NCBI RefSeq assembly: GCF_025869345.1
Contig: NZ_JAOZVW010000099.1
Coordinates: forward strand, 1 to 38,591
Reading direction: 5' to 3'
DNA length: 38,591 nt
Origin: Sphingopyxis sp.
GTDB lineage: Bacteria > Pseudomonadota > Alphaproteobacteria > Sphingomonadales > Sphingomonadaceae
Shown here: positions 31,137-38,591 of the stretch, piece by piece
Layout of the letters: each line of letters opens with the position of its first letter
How positions within the stretch are numbered: the first letter of the stretch is position 1
Translations under genes and position numbers: made by a program
Notes under the pieces: model-generated
What the model was told of the DNA's origin: nothing
What the model saw: only the letters and a program-made list of their open reading frames with translations
Database searches by the model: none

Positions 31137-31898
31137 TCAGAACGACAGCCAGAGCGACAGGCCCGGCGGCGACGCATTCGGCGGCGCATCGGCGAGATGG
31201 CGCACCGCGTCGGCGCGGGCACGGTTCAGGATCGCGGCGGGGGTGCCGGCGGGATGGAAGATATGGTCGGCCTCTCCCAACAGACGCGCGGCGCGCAGCG
31301 TGAGCTCGTCGGGGTCGGCGCTGGTCAGGACGATCGTTTCGAGGCGCGACGGCTGAATGGCGGCGTCGCCTGCGAGCCAGTCGTTCACTTTGTCCGCTGC
31401 ATCACCATCGAGCGGATCGAGCGCGCCGCCCGCCGCGAGCGCGGCGTCGATCGCGCGGCGGCGGTCGGCGGCGGCGGGCCAGCGCGCCTTCATCGCCCCG
31501 CGCGCGGCGTGGAGCGCCGCCGCGAGCGCGCCGAGGCGCGCGGGCAGCAGCGCCTCGATGCGCTGGCGGATCGCCTTGGCGAGCCCCGCCGATGCGCCGC
31601 CGGTGCCGATCGCGATGGTCACCGGGGCACGATCGACGATCGCGGGGGTGGTGAAGTCGCAAAGGTCGGGGCGGTCAACGACATTGACCAGCAGGCCGCG
31701 CGCGCGGAGATCGGCGACGACCGCTTCGGCGCCCTTATCGAGCGCGACGAAGGCGAGGCTCGCGCCCTCCTCCCACGCCGGGACGATGCGCCCGCCGGCG
31801 CGCACGATCAGCCGCGCCTTGGCGTCAGCGGCTTCCCCCTCCCCGACCAGCACGACCGTGCGGCCGGTGAGGTTCAGGAAGATGGGGAGTTGGTGCAT
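31137..31898 (-). CDS. Siroheme synthase N-terminal type (precorrin-2 dehydrogenase/ferrochelatase)
   Basis: 253-aa Met8p/CysG-N-type enzyme that oxidises precorrin-2 with NAD and inserts iron to give siroheme, the cofactor of sulfite and nitrite reductases. The Rossmann start is MHQLPIFLNLTGRTVVLVGE with GEGEAADAKARLIV, followed by ATDD-like VNVVDRPDLCDFTTPAIVDR and TGGASAGLAKAIRQRIEALL. The C-terminal methyltransferase half of full CysG is absent, and the last about 60 residues (ETIVLTSADPDELTLRAARL) resemble only the start of such a domain. So uroporphyrinogen methylation must be done by a separate enzyme. It lies downstream of lysA on the same strand. Confidence 0.88.
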   Translation of the reverse strand: MHQLPIFLNLTGRTVVLVGEGEAADAKARLIVRAGGRIVPAWEEGASLAFVALDKGAEAVVADLRARGLLVNVVDRPDLCDFTTPAIVDRAPVTIAIGTGGASAGLAKAIRQRIEALLPARLGALAAALHAARGAMKARWPAAADRRRAIDAALAAGGALDPLDGDAADKVNDWLAGDAAIQPSRLETIVLTSADPDELTLRAARLLGEADHIFHPAGTPAAILNRARADAVRHLADAPPNASPPGLSLWLSF

Positions 31899-31922
31899 GG
31901 AATACGCCTAAGCGAAAACCAT

Positions 31923-31998
31923 CGTCATTGCGAGCGAAGCGAAGCAATCCAGAGTGCCGTAAGCCGCCCTGGATTGCTTCGCTTCGCTCGCAATGACG
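31923..31998. repeat. Extragenic palindrome pair (CGTCATTGCGAGCGAAGCGA family)
   Basis: Left arm CGTCATTGCGAGCGAAGCGA then AGCAATCCAG; right arm CTGGATTGCT then TCGCTTCGCTCGCAATGACG, with about 17 bases between. A second complete copy is at 36331-36406. It fills the gap between lysA and the siroheme gene. Confidence 0.92.
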
Positions 31999-32005
31999 AG
32001 GCTGA

Positions 32006-33265
32006 TTACTCGATCCAGTCGGGGACGCGTTCGGCGGCCATGATCGTCCCCGCGGCGATGCGGTCGGCGACGGTGACGTAGCGGTCGCCGTCGACGAGCA
32101 CTTCGGGGACGAGGCTGCGGCTGTTGTAGGTCGAGGCCATCGTCGCGCCATAGGCTCCGGCGGTGCGGAACACCGCGAGGTCGCCCGACTCCACCTTGTC
32201 GATCACGCGGTCGCGCGCGAAGGTGTCGCCGGTCTCGCACACCGGGCCGACGATCGACGCGGTCATCTTCTCGCCGGTCGGCTGCACCGCGACGAAATCA
32301 TGATACGCATCGTAAAGCGCCGGACGCGCAAGGTCGTTCATCGCCGCATCGACGATTACGAAGGGGTTGGTCGCGCCGGGCTTGACCCACAGCACTTCGG
32401 TCAGCAGCACGCCGGTATTGCCGGCGATGACGCGGCCGGGCTCGAACATCAAGGTGACGTCCCAGTCCTTCGTCACCCGCGCGACCATCGCGCCATAGTC
32501 GGCGGGCGACGGCGGATTATCGTCGGGACGGTAAGGCACGCCGAGCCCGCCGCCGAGATCGACGTGGGTGATGCTGTGCCCCGCGGCGCGCAGGTCGGCG
32601 ACGAGGCGGCCGACGCGCTCGAACGCCGCTTCGAGCGGCGCGAGGCTGGTAAGCTGGCTGCCGATATGGAGCGCGATGCCGCGCATCTGAAGTCCCGGCA
32701 GCGCGGCGAGGCGCCCGAAGATGTCGGGCGCGGCATCGATGCCGACCCCGAACTTGTTTTCGGCCTTGCCGGTCGAGATCTTGGCGTGGGTGCCCGCGTC
32801 GACGTCGGGATTGACGCGGAGCACCGCGGGCGCGGTCATCTCCTTGGCCAGCGCGATCGCGGCGAGCGCGACGCCTTCGGGCTCATGCTCGATGTTGAAC
32901 TGGCCGATGCCGCGGTCGAGGCCCTGCGCCAGCTCGGCGCGAGTCTTCCCGACCCCCGAAAAGACGATGTCCTCGGGCGCCATGCCCGAGGCAAGCGCGC
33001 GTTCGAGCTCGCCGCCCGAGACGACGTCGGCGCCATAGCCCTGCCGCGCGAGGACGCGCAGCACGCCGAGGTTGGGGTTGCACTTGATCGCGAAGGCGAT
33101 GTGCTTCTTCGGAATGTCTTTCAGCGCGTCGGCGAACACCTGGGCATGGCGTTCGAGCGTCGCGCGCGAATAGACATAGACGGGGGTGCCGATTTCCTCG
33201 GCGATGCGCGGCAGGGGAATGTCTTCGGCGTGGAGGACGCCGTTACGGTATTCAAAATGGTCCAT
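32006..33265 (-). CDS. lysA: Diaminopimelate decarboxylase
   Basis: 419-aa PLP enzyme converting meso-diaminopimelate to lysine, the last step of lysine synthesis. The PLP-binding Lys61 is in HIAFAIKCNPN; HIGSQLTSLAPLEAAFERV, GGGLGVPY and FEPGRVIAGNTGVL are the usual barrel and phosphate-binding motifs, and GPVCETGD holds the catalytic cysteine from the partner subunit. Start MDHFEYRNGV at 33265; upstream in-frame codons lie in a repeat. It is part of the minus-strand order argH, small lipoprotein, lysA, which is common in proteobacteria. Confidence 0.96.
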   Translation of the reverse strand: MDHFEYRNGVLHAEDIPLPRIAEEIGTPVYVYSRATLERHAQVFADALKDIPKKHIAFAIKCNPNLGVLRVLARQGYGADVVSGGELERALASGMAPEDIVFSGVGKTRAELAQGLDRGIGQFNIEHEPEGVALAAIALAKEMTAPAVLRVNPDVDAGTHAKISTGKAENKFGVGIDAAPDIFGRLAALPGLQMRGIALHIGSQLTSLAPLEAAFERVGRLVADLRAAGHSITHVDLGGGLGVPYRPDDNPPSPADYGAMVARVTKDWDVTLMFEPGRVIAGNTGVLLTEVLWVKPGATNPFVIVDAAMNDLARPALYDAYHDFVAVQPTGEKMTASIVGPVCETGDTFARDRVIDKVESGDLAVFRTAGAYGATMASTYNSRSLVPEVLVDGDRYVTVADRIAAGTIMAAERVPDWIE

Positions 33266-33296
33266 CGAAGGAAATCCTTGAACTAACTCCCCCGTC

Positions 33297-33378
33297 CCGT
33301 TCGCATCGAGCGAAGTCGAGATGCCCATCGGGCCGACGCCAGGCCGATGGGTGTCTCGACTTCGCTCGACACGAACGG
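33297..33378. repeat. Extragenic inverted repeat (TCGAGCGAAGTCGAGA family)
   Basis: Left arm CCGTTCGCATCGAGCGAAGT then CGAGATGCCCATCGG; right arm CCGATGGGTGTCTCGACTTC then GCTCGACACGAACGG. It lies between the small lipoprotein gene and lysA. A second copy begins at 38535 and runs off the window. Confidence 0.92.
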
Positions 33379-33398
33379 TCGATGGGGATGCCTCATGG

Positions 33399-33653
33399 TC
33401 AGCCCGGAGGCGGCAGGTCGAAATCGTCGGGTTCGCGTTTTTCGGACCGTTTGAGAAGTTCGTCGCTGCGCGCGGGCTTGGCCTGCGCGTCAGGCGTCGT
33501 GAGCTCCTGTGTGGTCGGGGCGCGCGTCGCGCCGACGGGGATCGTCGGGGCGGGCTGATTCGCCGCGGGCTTCAAATCTTCCTTGGCGCCGCACGCGCCG
33601 AGCAGCGCGGCGGCGGCGCCTATCGTGACGATGAGGATGCGGCGCGTCGCCAT
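33399..33653 (-). CDS. Small LptM-like lipoprotein
   Basis: 84 aa. [20 protein letters not shown] then CGAKEDLKP gives a lipoprotein signal (lipobox LGAC) and a CGxK start of the mature chain, like LptM/YifL proteins that help LptD mature in the outer membrane and are often encoded next to lysA or dapF. The rest is a Pro/Ala/Thr-rich, probably disordered chain ending DDFDLPPPG. The ATG overlaps the argH stop (TGATG at 33651-33655), so it is coupled to argH. The LptM link rests on motif and position only. Confidence 0.75.
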   Translation of the reverse strand: MATRRILIVTIGAAAALLGACGAKEDLKPAANQPAPTIPVGATRAPTTQELTTPDAQAKPARSDELLKRSEKREPDDFDLPPPG

Positions 33654-35056
33654 CAATCGCTTCCTTCCAGCGCGCCGCGCGCGGCGGCGATCGCTTCCCT
33701 TACCCGGTCGGGCGCCGTCCCGCCATAGCTGCGGCGGCTGGCGACCGAAGCCTCGACGGTGAGCGCGGCGAGCGCTTCGGGGGTCACCGCGGCGTGGATC
33801 GCCGCGGCGTCCCCGGCGGGCAGCGCCGACAATTCAACGCCGAGTTCCTCGGATCGTTTCACGCAGGCGCCGACGATATGATGCGCCTCGCGAAACGGCA
33901 CCCCCGCCTCGCGCACCAGCCAGTCGGCAAGGTCGGTCGCGGTCGAATAGCCCGAGGCGGCGAGCGCACGCATCCGGTCGGTGCGGAAGGTCAGCGTCTC
34001 GACCATCCCGGTCATCGCCGCAAGCGACAGACCGAGCGCGTCGAAGGCCCCAAACACCGTCTCCTTGTCGTCCTGCAAATCCTTCGAGTAAGTGAGCGGC
34101 AAGCCCTTCACGATCACGGCAAGCCGCTGAAAAGCCCCAAGCAGCAGGCCCGCGCGCCCGCGCACCAGCTCGGCGGCGTCGGGGTTGCGCTTTTGCGGCA
34201 TGATCGAGCTGCCGGTCGACCAGGCGTCGGGCAGGCTCACGAAACCGAAGGGCTGGCTCGCCCAGATCACGATTTCCTCGGCGAGGCGCGACAAATGAAT
34301 CGCGGCGATCGAGGCGGCGGCGCAAAATTCGAGCGCGAAATCGCGGTCGGACACGGCGTCGATGCTGTTCGCCATCGGGCGGGCAAAACCGAGCGCCGAC
34401 GCGGTGGCGTGACGGTCGACCGGAAAGCCCGTGCCCGCGAGCGCCGCGGCGCCGAGTGGCGATTCGTTGAGGCGGCGGCGCGCGGCGGCGAAGCGGCCGC
34501 GGTCGCGGCCAAACATCTCGACATAGGCGAGCAGATGATGGCCGAGCGTCACCGGCTGCGCGACCTGCAAATGCGTGAAGCCGGGCATGATGCTGCCCGC
34601 ATGCTCCCCGGCGCGCGCGAGCAGCGCCGCCTGAAGCGCCTTCAGCCCGGCGTCGATGCGTTCGCATGCGGTGCGGACCCACAGGCGGAAATCGGTCGCG
34701 ACCTGATCGTTGCGCGAGCGCGCGGTGTGGAGCCGCCCGGCGGCTTCGCCGACGATTTCCTTGAGCCGCGACTCGACGGTCATGTGGATGTCTTCGAGCG
34801 CGAGGTCAACCGGCACGCCGTTCGCGGCGAACTCTTCGGCGATCTGCACCAGACCGCGATCGATCTGCACCGCATCCTCGGCTGCGATGATTCCCGCCGC
34901 ACCCAGCATCGCGGCGTGCGCGCGGCTGGCAGCGATGTCCTCTTCCCACAGGCGCTTGTCGACGGGGATCGAGGCGTTAATCTCTTGCATGATCGCCGCG
35001 GGTCCGCCACCGAAGCGGCCGCCCCACATGCTGTTACTGTCCGGAGTATCCGCCAT
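33653..35056 (-). CDS. argH: Argininosuccinate lyase
   Basis: 467-aa enzyme that splits argininosuccinate to arginine and fumarate, the last step of arginine synthesis. The fumarase-superfamily signature [12 protein letters not shown] is present, as are [13 protein letters not shown], the TGFPVDR segment and the conserved SMWGGRF near the N-terminus. Start [10 protein letters not shown] at 35056; the frame upstream to 35074 is possible but less usual. It diverges from the TlpA-like gene at 35082 with 25 bp between starts, so the promoters must overlap. Its stop overlaps the lipoprotein start. Confidence 0.96.
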   Translation of the reverse strand: MADTPDSNSMWGGRFGGGPAAIMQEINASIPVDKRLWEEDIAASRAHAAMLGAAGIIAAEDAVQIDRGLVQIAEEFAANGVPVDLALEDIHMTVESRLKEIVGEAAGRLHTARSRNDQVATDFRLWVRTACERIDAGLKALQAALLARAGEHAGSIMPGFTHLQVAQPVTLGHHLLAYVEMFGRDRGRFAAARRRLNESPLGAAALAGTGFPVDRHATASALGFARPMANSIDAVSDRDFALEFCAAASIAAIHLSRLAEEIVIWASQPFGFVSLPDAWSTGSSIMPQKRNPDAAELVRGRAGLLLGAFQRLAVIVKGLPLTYSKDLQDDKETVFGAFDALGLSLAAMTGMVETLTFRTDRMRALAASGYSTATDLADWLVREAGVPFREAHHIVGACVKRSEELGVELSALPAGDAAAIHAAVTPEALAALTVEASVASRRSYGGTAPDRVREAIAAARGALEGSD

Positions 35057-35081
35057 TTTCCGAATCCCAAACATCAGGCTG

Positions 35082-35663
35082 ATGATCCTGCCGCTGATGC
35101 TGGCTGGATCGACGATCGCGGGCTGCGATAGGGAAAAGGCCGGCGGGGAGCAAGCGGCAGGCGCGCAAGCAAATATTTCGGACGGTGAAGCGAAGGATGC
35201 GGGCGGCGCCCGAACCTTTCAGCATGTCGTCGACCGCAGCCAGGCGGGCAAGGCGGCGCCCGCGGCGGCGTTCAAGGGCCCCGACGACGCGCCGGTGACG
35301 CTCGCGGCGTTCAGGGGCAAGCCGCTGCTCGTCAATCTGTGGGCGACCTGGTGCGCGCCGTGCGTCGCCGAAATGCCGACGCTCGACGCGCTCGCGGCGA
35401 AACAGGGCAAGGCGATGACGGTGATCGCGGTCGCGCAGGACCTGCAAGGCGCCGCGGTCGTCGATCCCTGGTTTCAGAAGGCGGGACTGAAGGCGCTGCA
35501 ACCCTATCTCGATCCCGAGAACGGACTGCTCGACGCCACCGCCGGGGCGCTGCCGACGAGCATCTTCTACGGCGCCGACGGGAAAGAGCTATGGCGCGTC
35601 ATCGGCGCGATCGACTGGCAGGGCGACGAGGCGAAAGCGCTGCTCGCGGAGGGTGAGGTTTAG
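35082..35663 (+). CDS. TlpA/ResA-like thiol-disulfide lipoprotein
   Basis: 193-aa thioredoxin-fold protein. [15 protein letters not shown] is a short lipoprotein signal (lipobox IAGC, Cys15), so it is anchored on the periplasmic face. The redox site [13 protein letters not shown] holds the CxxC pair, and [16 protein letters not shown] is the cis-proline loop. Such proteins reduce disulfides in cytochrome c maturation or other envelope proteins. An in-frame ATG at 35034 would add residues before the signal and overlap the argH start, so 35082 is preferred. A nested palindrome follows the stop. Confidence 0.87.
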   Translation: MILPLMLAGSTIAGCDREKAGGEQAAGAQANISDGEAKDAGGARTFQHVVDRSQAGKAAPAAAFKGPDDAPVTLAAFRGKPLLVNLWATWCAPCVAEMPTLDALAAKQGKAMTVIAVAQDLQGAAVVDPWFQKAGLKALQPYLDPENGLLDATAGALPTSIFYGADGKELWRVIGAIDWQGDEAKALLAEGEV

Positions 35664-35667
35664 CCCC

Positions 35668-35819
35668 AATTCGTCATTCCCGCGAAAGCGGGAATCCCGC
35701 TGTCTTTTTTTCTTCCTCTTTGTGCCTTTGTGCCTTTGTGCGAGGCCAAGTAATCTCGCACGAAGGCACAAAGGCACGAAAATAAGCTGGATTCCCGCTT
35801 TCGCGGGAATGACGGAATT
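35668..35819. repeat. Nested inverted repeats after the TlpA-like gene
   Basis: Outer arms CGTCATTCCCGCGAAAGCGG then GAATCCC and the reverse complement at 35789-35814. Inside lies a second pair: three CCTTTGTG units at about 35722-35743 face CGAAGGCACAAAGGCAC at about 35761-35777. One repeat appears inserted in another. Confidence 0.85.
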
Positions 35820-35879
35820 TGGAACGAGGGTGAAGAAGGCGAAACGCTCGAGGCGCCCCGCCCTCTCCTGTCCGGCCGA

Positions 35880-36218
35880 TCAGCCGCCCACCGTCACGCG
35901 GCCGGTGCGATAGCCTTTCTTGCGCATTTCCTTGACGTAATCCTTGTCGGCGTCGATGACCTCGGTCGACCATTCGTCCCACGCGTCCCAGCGGTCCTCG
36001 CGGTCGGTCGCGTGGCGCAGATCGCTGACGAGTTCCTTCTCGGCTTCGAGGATGTCGGCTTTGTAATTATACCAATATTGGTTGTAGACGCCGGCGATCG
36101 GCGCCGTGCGGATTTCGGGGCGGTCGAAACCCGGGGGCATCGCGCCATAGGGGATCGCGGCCATCGCGGCGCTGGCGGGGAGAGCCGTAAGCGCTGCAAA
36201 AATCGTCCATTTTTTCAT
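35880..36218 (-). CDS. Small exported protein of unknown function
   Basis: 112 aa. The ATG at 36218 follows CAGGAGAAGAACG. MKKWTIFAALTALPASAAMA is a signal peptide. The mature chain starts AIPYGAMPPGFDRPEIRTAP, then an aromatic stretch VYNQYWYNYKADILEAEKEL and an acidic/Trp-rich helix DREDRWDAWDEWSTEVIDAD, with a basic C-terminus. No cysteine. Function unknown; the first residues and the helical body recall small periplasmic proteins induced by envelope stress, but this is only a layout impression. Confidence 0.75.
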   Translation of the reverse strand: MKKWTIFAALTALPASAAMAAIPYGAMPPGFDRPEIRTAPIAGVYNQYWYNYKADILEAEKELVSDLRHATDREDRWDAWDEWSTEVIDADKDYVKEMRKKGYRTGRVTVGG

Positions 36219-36330
36219 CGTTCTTCTCCTGATGGACCCTGTGGTCAGGAGAGAAACGAAGGAGCGCGGCCTTTTCTTCCCGGCTCGACGATGATTCCGC
36301 ACGGCTGGCGGCGGAATCATCCACTCCTTC

Positions 36331-36406
36331 CGTCATTGCGAGCGAAGCGAAGCAATCCAGAGCGGTTTACGCTACCCTGGTTTGCTTCGCTTCGCTCGCA
36401 ATGACG
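36331..36406. repeat. Extragenic palindrome pair, second complete copy
   Basis: Same family as 31923-31998, with arms CGTCATTGCGAGCGAAGCGA then AGCAATCCAG, and GGTTTGCTTCGCTTCGCTCG then CAATGACG. It lies 11 bp after the gpsA stop on the minus strand. Confidence 0.92.
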
Positions 36407-36416
36407 CGGTGAAAAA

Positions 36417-37418
36417 TCACCCCGGATGCGCTTCGTCGCCGACGCTCGATTTCAGGAGGCCGCGGAACACGTCGCGCGCGTCGCGCTTGCCCTGCGTCAC
36501 GTCGAACACGTCGCGGGCGATCGGCATGTCGACGCCGTGATGCCGCGCAAGCGCCATCACCGTCGGCGCGCTCTTCACCCCCTCGGCGACCATGTTCATT
36601 CCCGCGATGATATCGTCGATATGCCGCCCCTTGCCGAGTTCGACCCCGACATGGCGGTTGCGCGACAAGGGGCTGGTGCAGGTCGCGATCAGGTCGCCCA
36701 TGCCGGTGAGCCCCGCGAACGTCTCGGGCCGGCCGCCCATCGCGACGCCGAGGCGCGTGATTTCGGCAAGCCCGCGCGTCATCAGCCCGGCGCGCGTATT
36801 GTCGCCGGCGCCGAGCCCGTCGCCCATGCCGACCGCGATCGCGATGATGTTCTTGAGCACCCCGCCGAGCTCGCAACCGAGCAGATCGGTGTTGGTGTAG
36901 ACGCGGAACAGCCCCGAATGGAACACGGGCTGGAGCGCGCGGACGACGATTTCGTCCTCCATCGACAGCACGCTCGCCGCCGCCTGCCCGGTCATGATCT
37001 CGCGCGCGAGGTTCGGCCCGGTGAGCACGCCGACGGGGTGGCCGGGCAATATCTCCTCGATCAGCTCGGTCATCCGTTTGCCCGAGGCAAGTTCGAGGCC
37101 CTTGGTGAGGCTGATGACGGGCACCCAGGGGCGCAGGTGCTTCTGCGCCTCCTCGAGCACGCCGCGAAAGCTGTGCGAGGGCACGCCCATCACCAGCACG
37201 TCGGCGCCCGCGACGACCTCGGCCATGACGTTCGTCGCGCGAAGCGCGGCGGGCAGCTTCACGCCGGGGAGATATTTGCGGTTCTCATGGTCGGTATTGA
37301 TGCTCTCGACGGTTTCGGCATCGCGCGCCCAGAGCGTGATCGGCGCGTTGCGCGATACCACCGACGCGACCGTCGTCCCCCAGCTCCCCCCGCCGAGCAG
37401 CCCCACCTTCAGGCGCAT
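36417..37418 (-). CDS. gpsA: Glycerol-3-phosphate dehydrogenase [NAD(P)+]
   Basis: 333-aa enzyme reducing dihydroxyacetone phosphate to sn-glycerol 3-phosphate for phospholipid synthesis. The Rossmann start MRLKVGLLGGGSWGTTVASV carries GxGxxG; LTGPNLAREI, NIIAIAVGMGDGLGAGDNTR and AGLTGMGDLIATCTSPLSRN are the family blocks, the first Lys of KNIIAIA being the catalytic one. Start at 37418. A 80-bp composite palindrome separates it from the upstream hydrolase gene. Confidence 0.96.
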   Translation of the reverse strand: MRLKVGLLGGGSWGTTVASVVSRNAPITLWARDAETVESINTDHENRKYLPGVKLPAALRATNVMAEVVAGADVLVMGVPSHSFRGVLEEAQKHLRPWVPVISLTKGLELASGKRMTELIEEILPGHPVGVLTGPNLAREIMTGQAAASVLSMEDEIVVRALQPVFHSGLFRVYTNTDLLGCELGGVLKNIIAIAVGMGDGLGAGDNTRAGLMTRGLAEITRLGVAMGGRPETFAGLTGMGDLIATCTSPLSRNRHVGVELGKGRHIDDIIAGMNMVAEGVKSAPTVMALARHHGVDMPIARDVFDVTQGKRDARDVFRGLLKSSVGDEAHPG

Positions 37419-37490
37419 ATGTCTCTCCCGCTGTTTTGCTGGAGAGTGGCGCGGGACGGGAGGGTTGGCAAGCAACGCTTCACTTCCTTT

Positions 37491-37570
37491 CGTCATGCCG
37501 GACTTGATCCGGCATCCCGCTTTCCACGTTGCGGAAAAAAGCGGGGCCCCGGATCAAGTCCGGGGTGACG
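37491..37570. repeat. Composite extragenic palindrome; supplies the stop of the hydrolase gene
   Basis: CGTCATGCCGGACTTGATCC then GGCATC on the left; CCCCGGATCAAGTCCGGGGT then GACG on the right. Read on the minus strand, the right unit encodes the last residues and the TGA stop of the alpha/beta hydrolase. Confidence 0.88.
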
Positions 37571-38510
37571 GAGGTTTAGGAAGATTGACCAGAAAATCCT
37601 TCATCGCGTCGGCGGTTGCCTTCGGGTCCTCGATCATCGGGACGTGGCCGATATGATCGAAAATGTGCGACCGGCTGCCCGCGATCCCCGCTTCGAGCAC
37701 GGGCACGCAGCTCACATCGAGCAGCTTGTCGTGGCGCCCCCACAGGATCAGCGCCGGCACCTTCACCTCGCCGAGGCGGTCGTTGAGCGGATGGTCGCGG
37801 CCCTCGATCGCGATCACCCAGAAGATCGCGTCGAGCTGGTCGCGGTATTTCAGCGCATCGGCGTAAAGCACGGGCTTCAGCCGCGACGGGATATGCGGCG
37901 GCTTGTGGACGACCATCGCCACCAGCCGGTCGGCATCCTCCAGCCCCGCGAGGACGAGCGGATTATAATCCTCGTTCGCGGCCTGTTTCTGAAGCTCGCT
38001 TTCCTCGGCGCCGTTGACCCCGGCATTGTCGAGCAGGATCAGGCTGGCGAGCGCACCCGGATAGTCGATCGCATAGCGCAGCGCGATCCAGCCGCCCATG
38101 CTGTTCCCCGCGATATGCGGCCGGTCGAGACCGAGCGCATCGGCGAAGGCCTTCAGGCGCGCGGTCTGCGCCGCGATGTCGTAGGCAAGGCCGGGGTTGC
38201 GCTCATTCTCGCCGAAGCCCGGCAGGTCGGGCGCGATGATATGATAGTCGCGCGTCACATAAGGCGCGAGGAAGGACCAATTATCCTTGTCGCCCGAAAA
38301 GCCGTGGACGAGGAGCAAGGTCGGCTTCGCGGGATCGCCGCCCTCCAGATAGGGCCAGGCGCGGCCATCGACGGTGACGCTTTTCTGAACCGTGCCGCCG
38401 CGCTTGCGGAGCAGCCAGCGGCCGAGCGCGACGAGACGGCCGGGGAAGACGAAATAGAGCAGCGCCAGCGCGATCAGCGGGGCGGTGACGAGGGTGAGGA
38501 GGAATTTCAT
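37554..38510 (-). CDS. Membrane-anchored alpha/beta hydrolase
   Basis: 318-aa alpha/beta-hydrolase. An N-terminal helix (MKFLLTLVTAPLIALALLYF) anchors it in the inner membrane. The oxyanion HGF is at 69-71, the nucleophile elbow GNSMGG holds Ser137, WGRHDKLLDV gives the acid and GHVPMIEDP the His. It resembles monoacylglycerol-lipase/esterase-type enzymes (the LIP3-like group), probably acting on lipids or esters. The last residues PPSPRT and the stop come from a palindromic repeat, so the original C-terminus was probably slightly different. ATG at 38510 used; GTG at 38513 also possible. Confidence 0.9.
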   Translation of the reverse strand: MKFLLTLVTAPLIALALLYFVFPGRLVALGRWLLRKRGGTVQKSVTVDGRAWPYLEGGDPAKPTLLLVHGFSGDKDNWSFLAPYVTRDYHIIAPDLPGFGENERNPGLAYDIAAQTARLKAFADALGLDRPHIAGNSMGGWIALRYAIDYPGALASLILLDNAGVNGAEESELQKQAANEDYNPLVLAGLEDADRLVAMVVHKPPHIPSRLKPVLYADALKYRDQLDAIFWVIAIEGRDHPLNDRLGEVKVPALILWGRHDKLLDVSCVPVLEAGIAGSRSHIFDHIGHVPMIEDPKATADAMKDFLVNLPKPPSPRT

Positions 38511-38534
38511 CACGTTCGGAATTTCCCTCTCAAA

Positions 38535-38591
38535 CCGTTCGTGTCGAGCGAAGTCGAGACACCCATCGGCCTTGCGTGACGCCGATGGGTG
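38535..38591. repeat. Extragenic inverted repeat (TCGAGCGAAGTCGAGA family), cut by the window end
   Basis: CCGTTCGTGTCGAGCGAAGT then CGAGACACCCATCGG matches the arms at 33297-33378; a facing CCGATGGGTG begins at 38582. Confidence 0.88.

Overview
The window looks like a chromosomal segment of an alphaproteobacterium of the Sphingomonadales, most like Sphingopyxis, Sphingomonas or Novosphingobium. The reasons are: very high GC with strong G/C third positions; a sciP gene (DUF1153, the CtrA antagonist); a candidate EcfG-type stress promoter; and many short extragenic palindromes of the kind common in sphingomonads. The genus is inference. No tRNA, rRNA, CRISPR array, integrase or insertion sequence was seen.

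Layout. 1-8.6 kb is mostly metabolic: an acyl-CoA carboxylase carboxyltransferase (minus strand) diverges from a thioredoxin-fold protein and an SDR; then come an S10 peptidase lipoprotein, a DMT transporter, a Sua5-type threonylcarbamoyl-AMP synthase and a DmdC-like acyl-CoA dehydrogenase. 8.7-11.3 kb holds a CHASE2/degenerate GGDEF/EAL protein and an isolated 20-codon gene with its own ribosome site and terminator. 11.4-14.9 kb is the class Ia ribonucleotide reductase operon nrdA-nrdB, with two candidate NrdR boxes 32 bp apart. 15-20 kb is an accessory stretch of small and unknown genes, including one markedly AT-rich ORF. 20-26.4 kb mixes stress-type small proteins, a nuclease, a DsbA/FrnE oxidoreductase, mnmA, sciP, a GNAT enzyme and an XRE regulator. 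26.4-38.5 kb holds lepA, a peptide/cupin cassette, siroheme synthase, lysA, an LptM-like lipoprotein, argH, a TlpA-like protein, gpsA and an alpha/beta hydrolase.

The best candidate for an undescribed system is the minus-strand cassette at 28536-30800. A 48-codon peptide gene with a strong ribosome site is followed by two overlapping genes for related unknown proteins. One (355 aa) has a cysteine-dioxygenase-like cupin site (HDH plus a later HRDIH) and HEAT-like repeats. The other (343 aa) shows the same layout but has lost the second histidine cluster. A peptide plus an active/inactive modifying pair is a reasonable but unproven reading.

Other non-coding structure stands out. Two MITE-like elements (147 and 139 bp) have 27-bp terminal inverted repeats and equal 93-bp cores. 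Two copies of a roughly 160-bp element with conserved ends each lie about 80 bp before a start codon. Palindromic repeats have become the C-terminal coding sequence of several genes.
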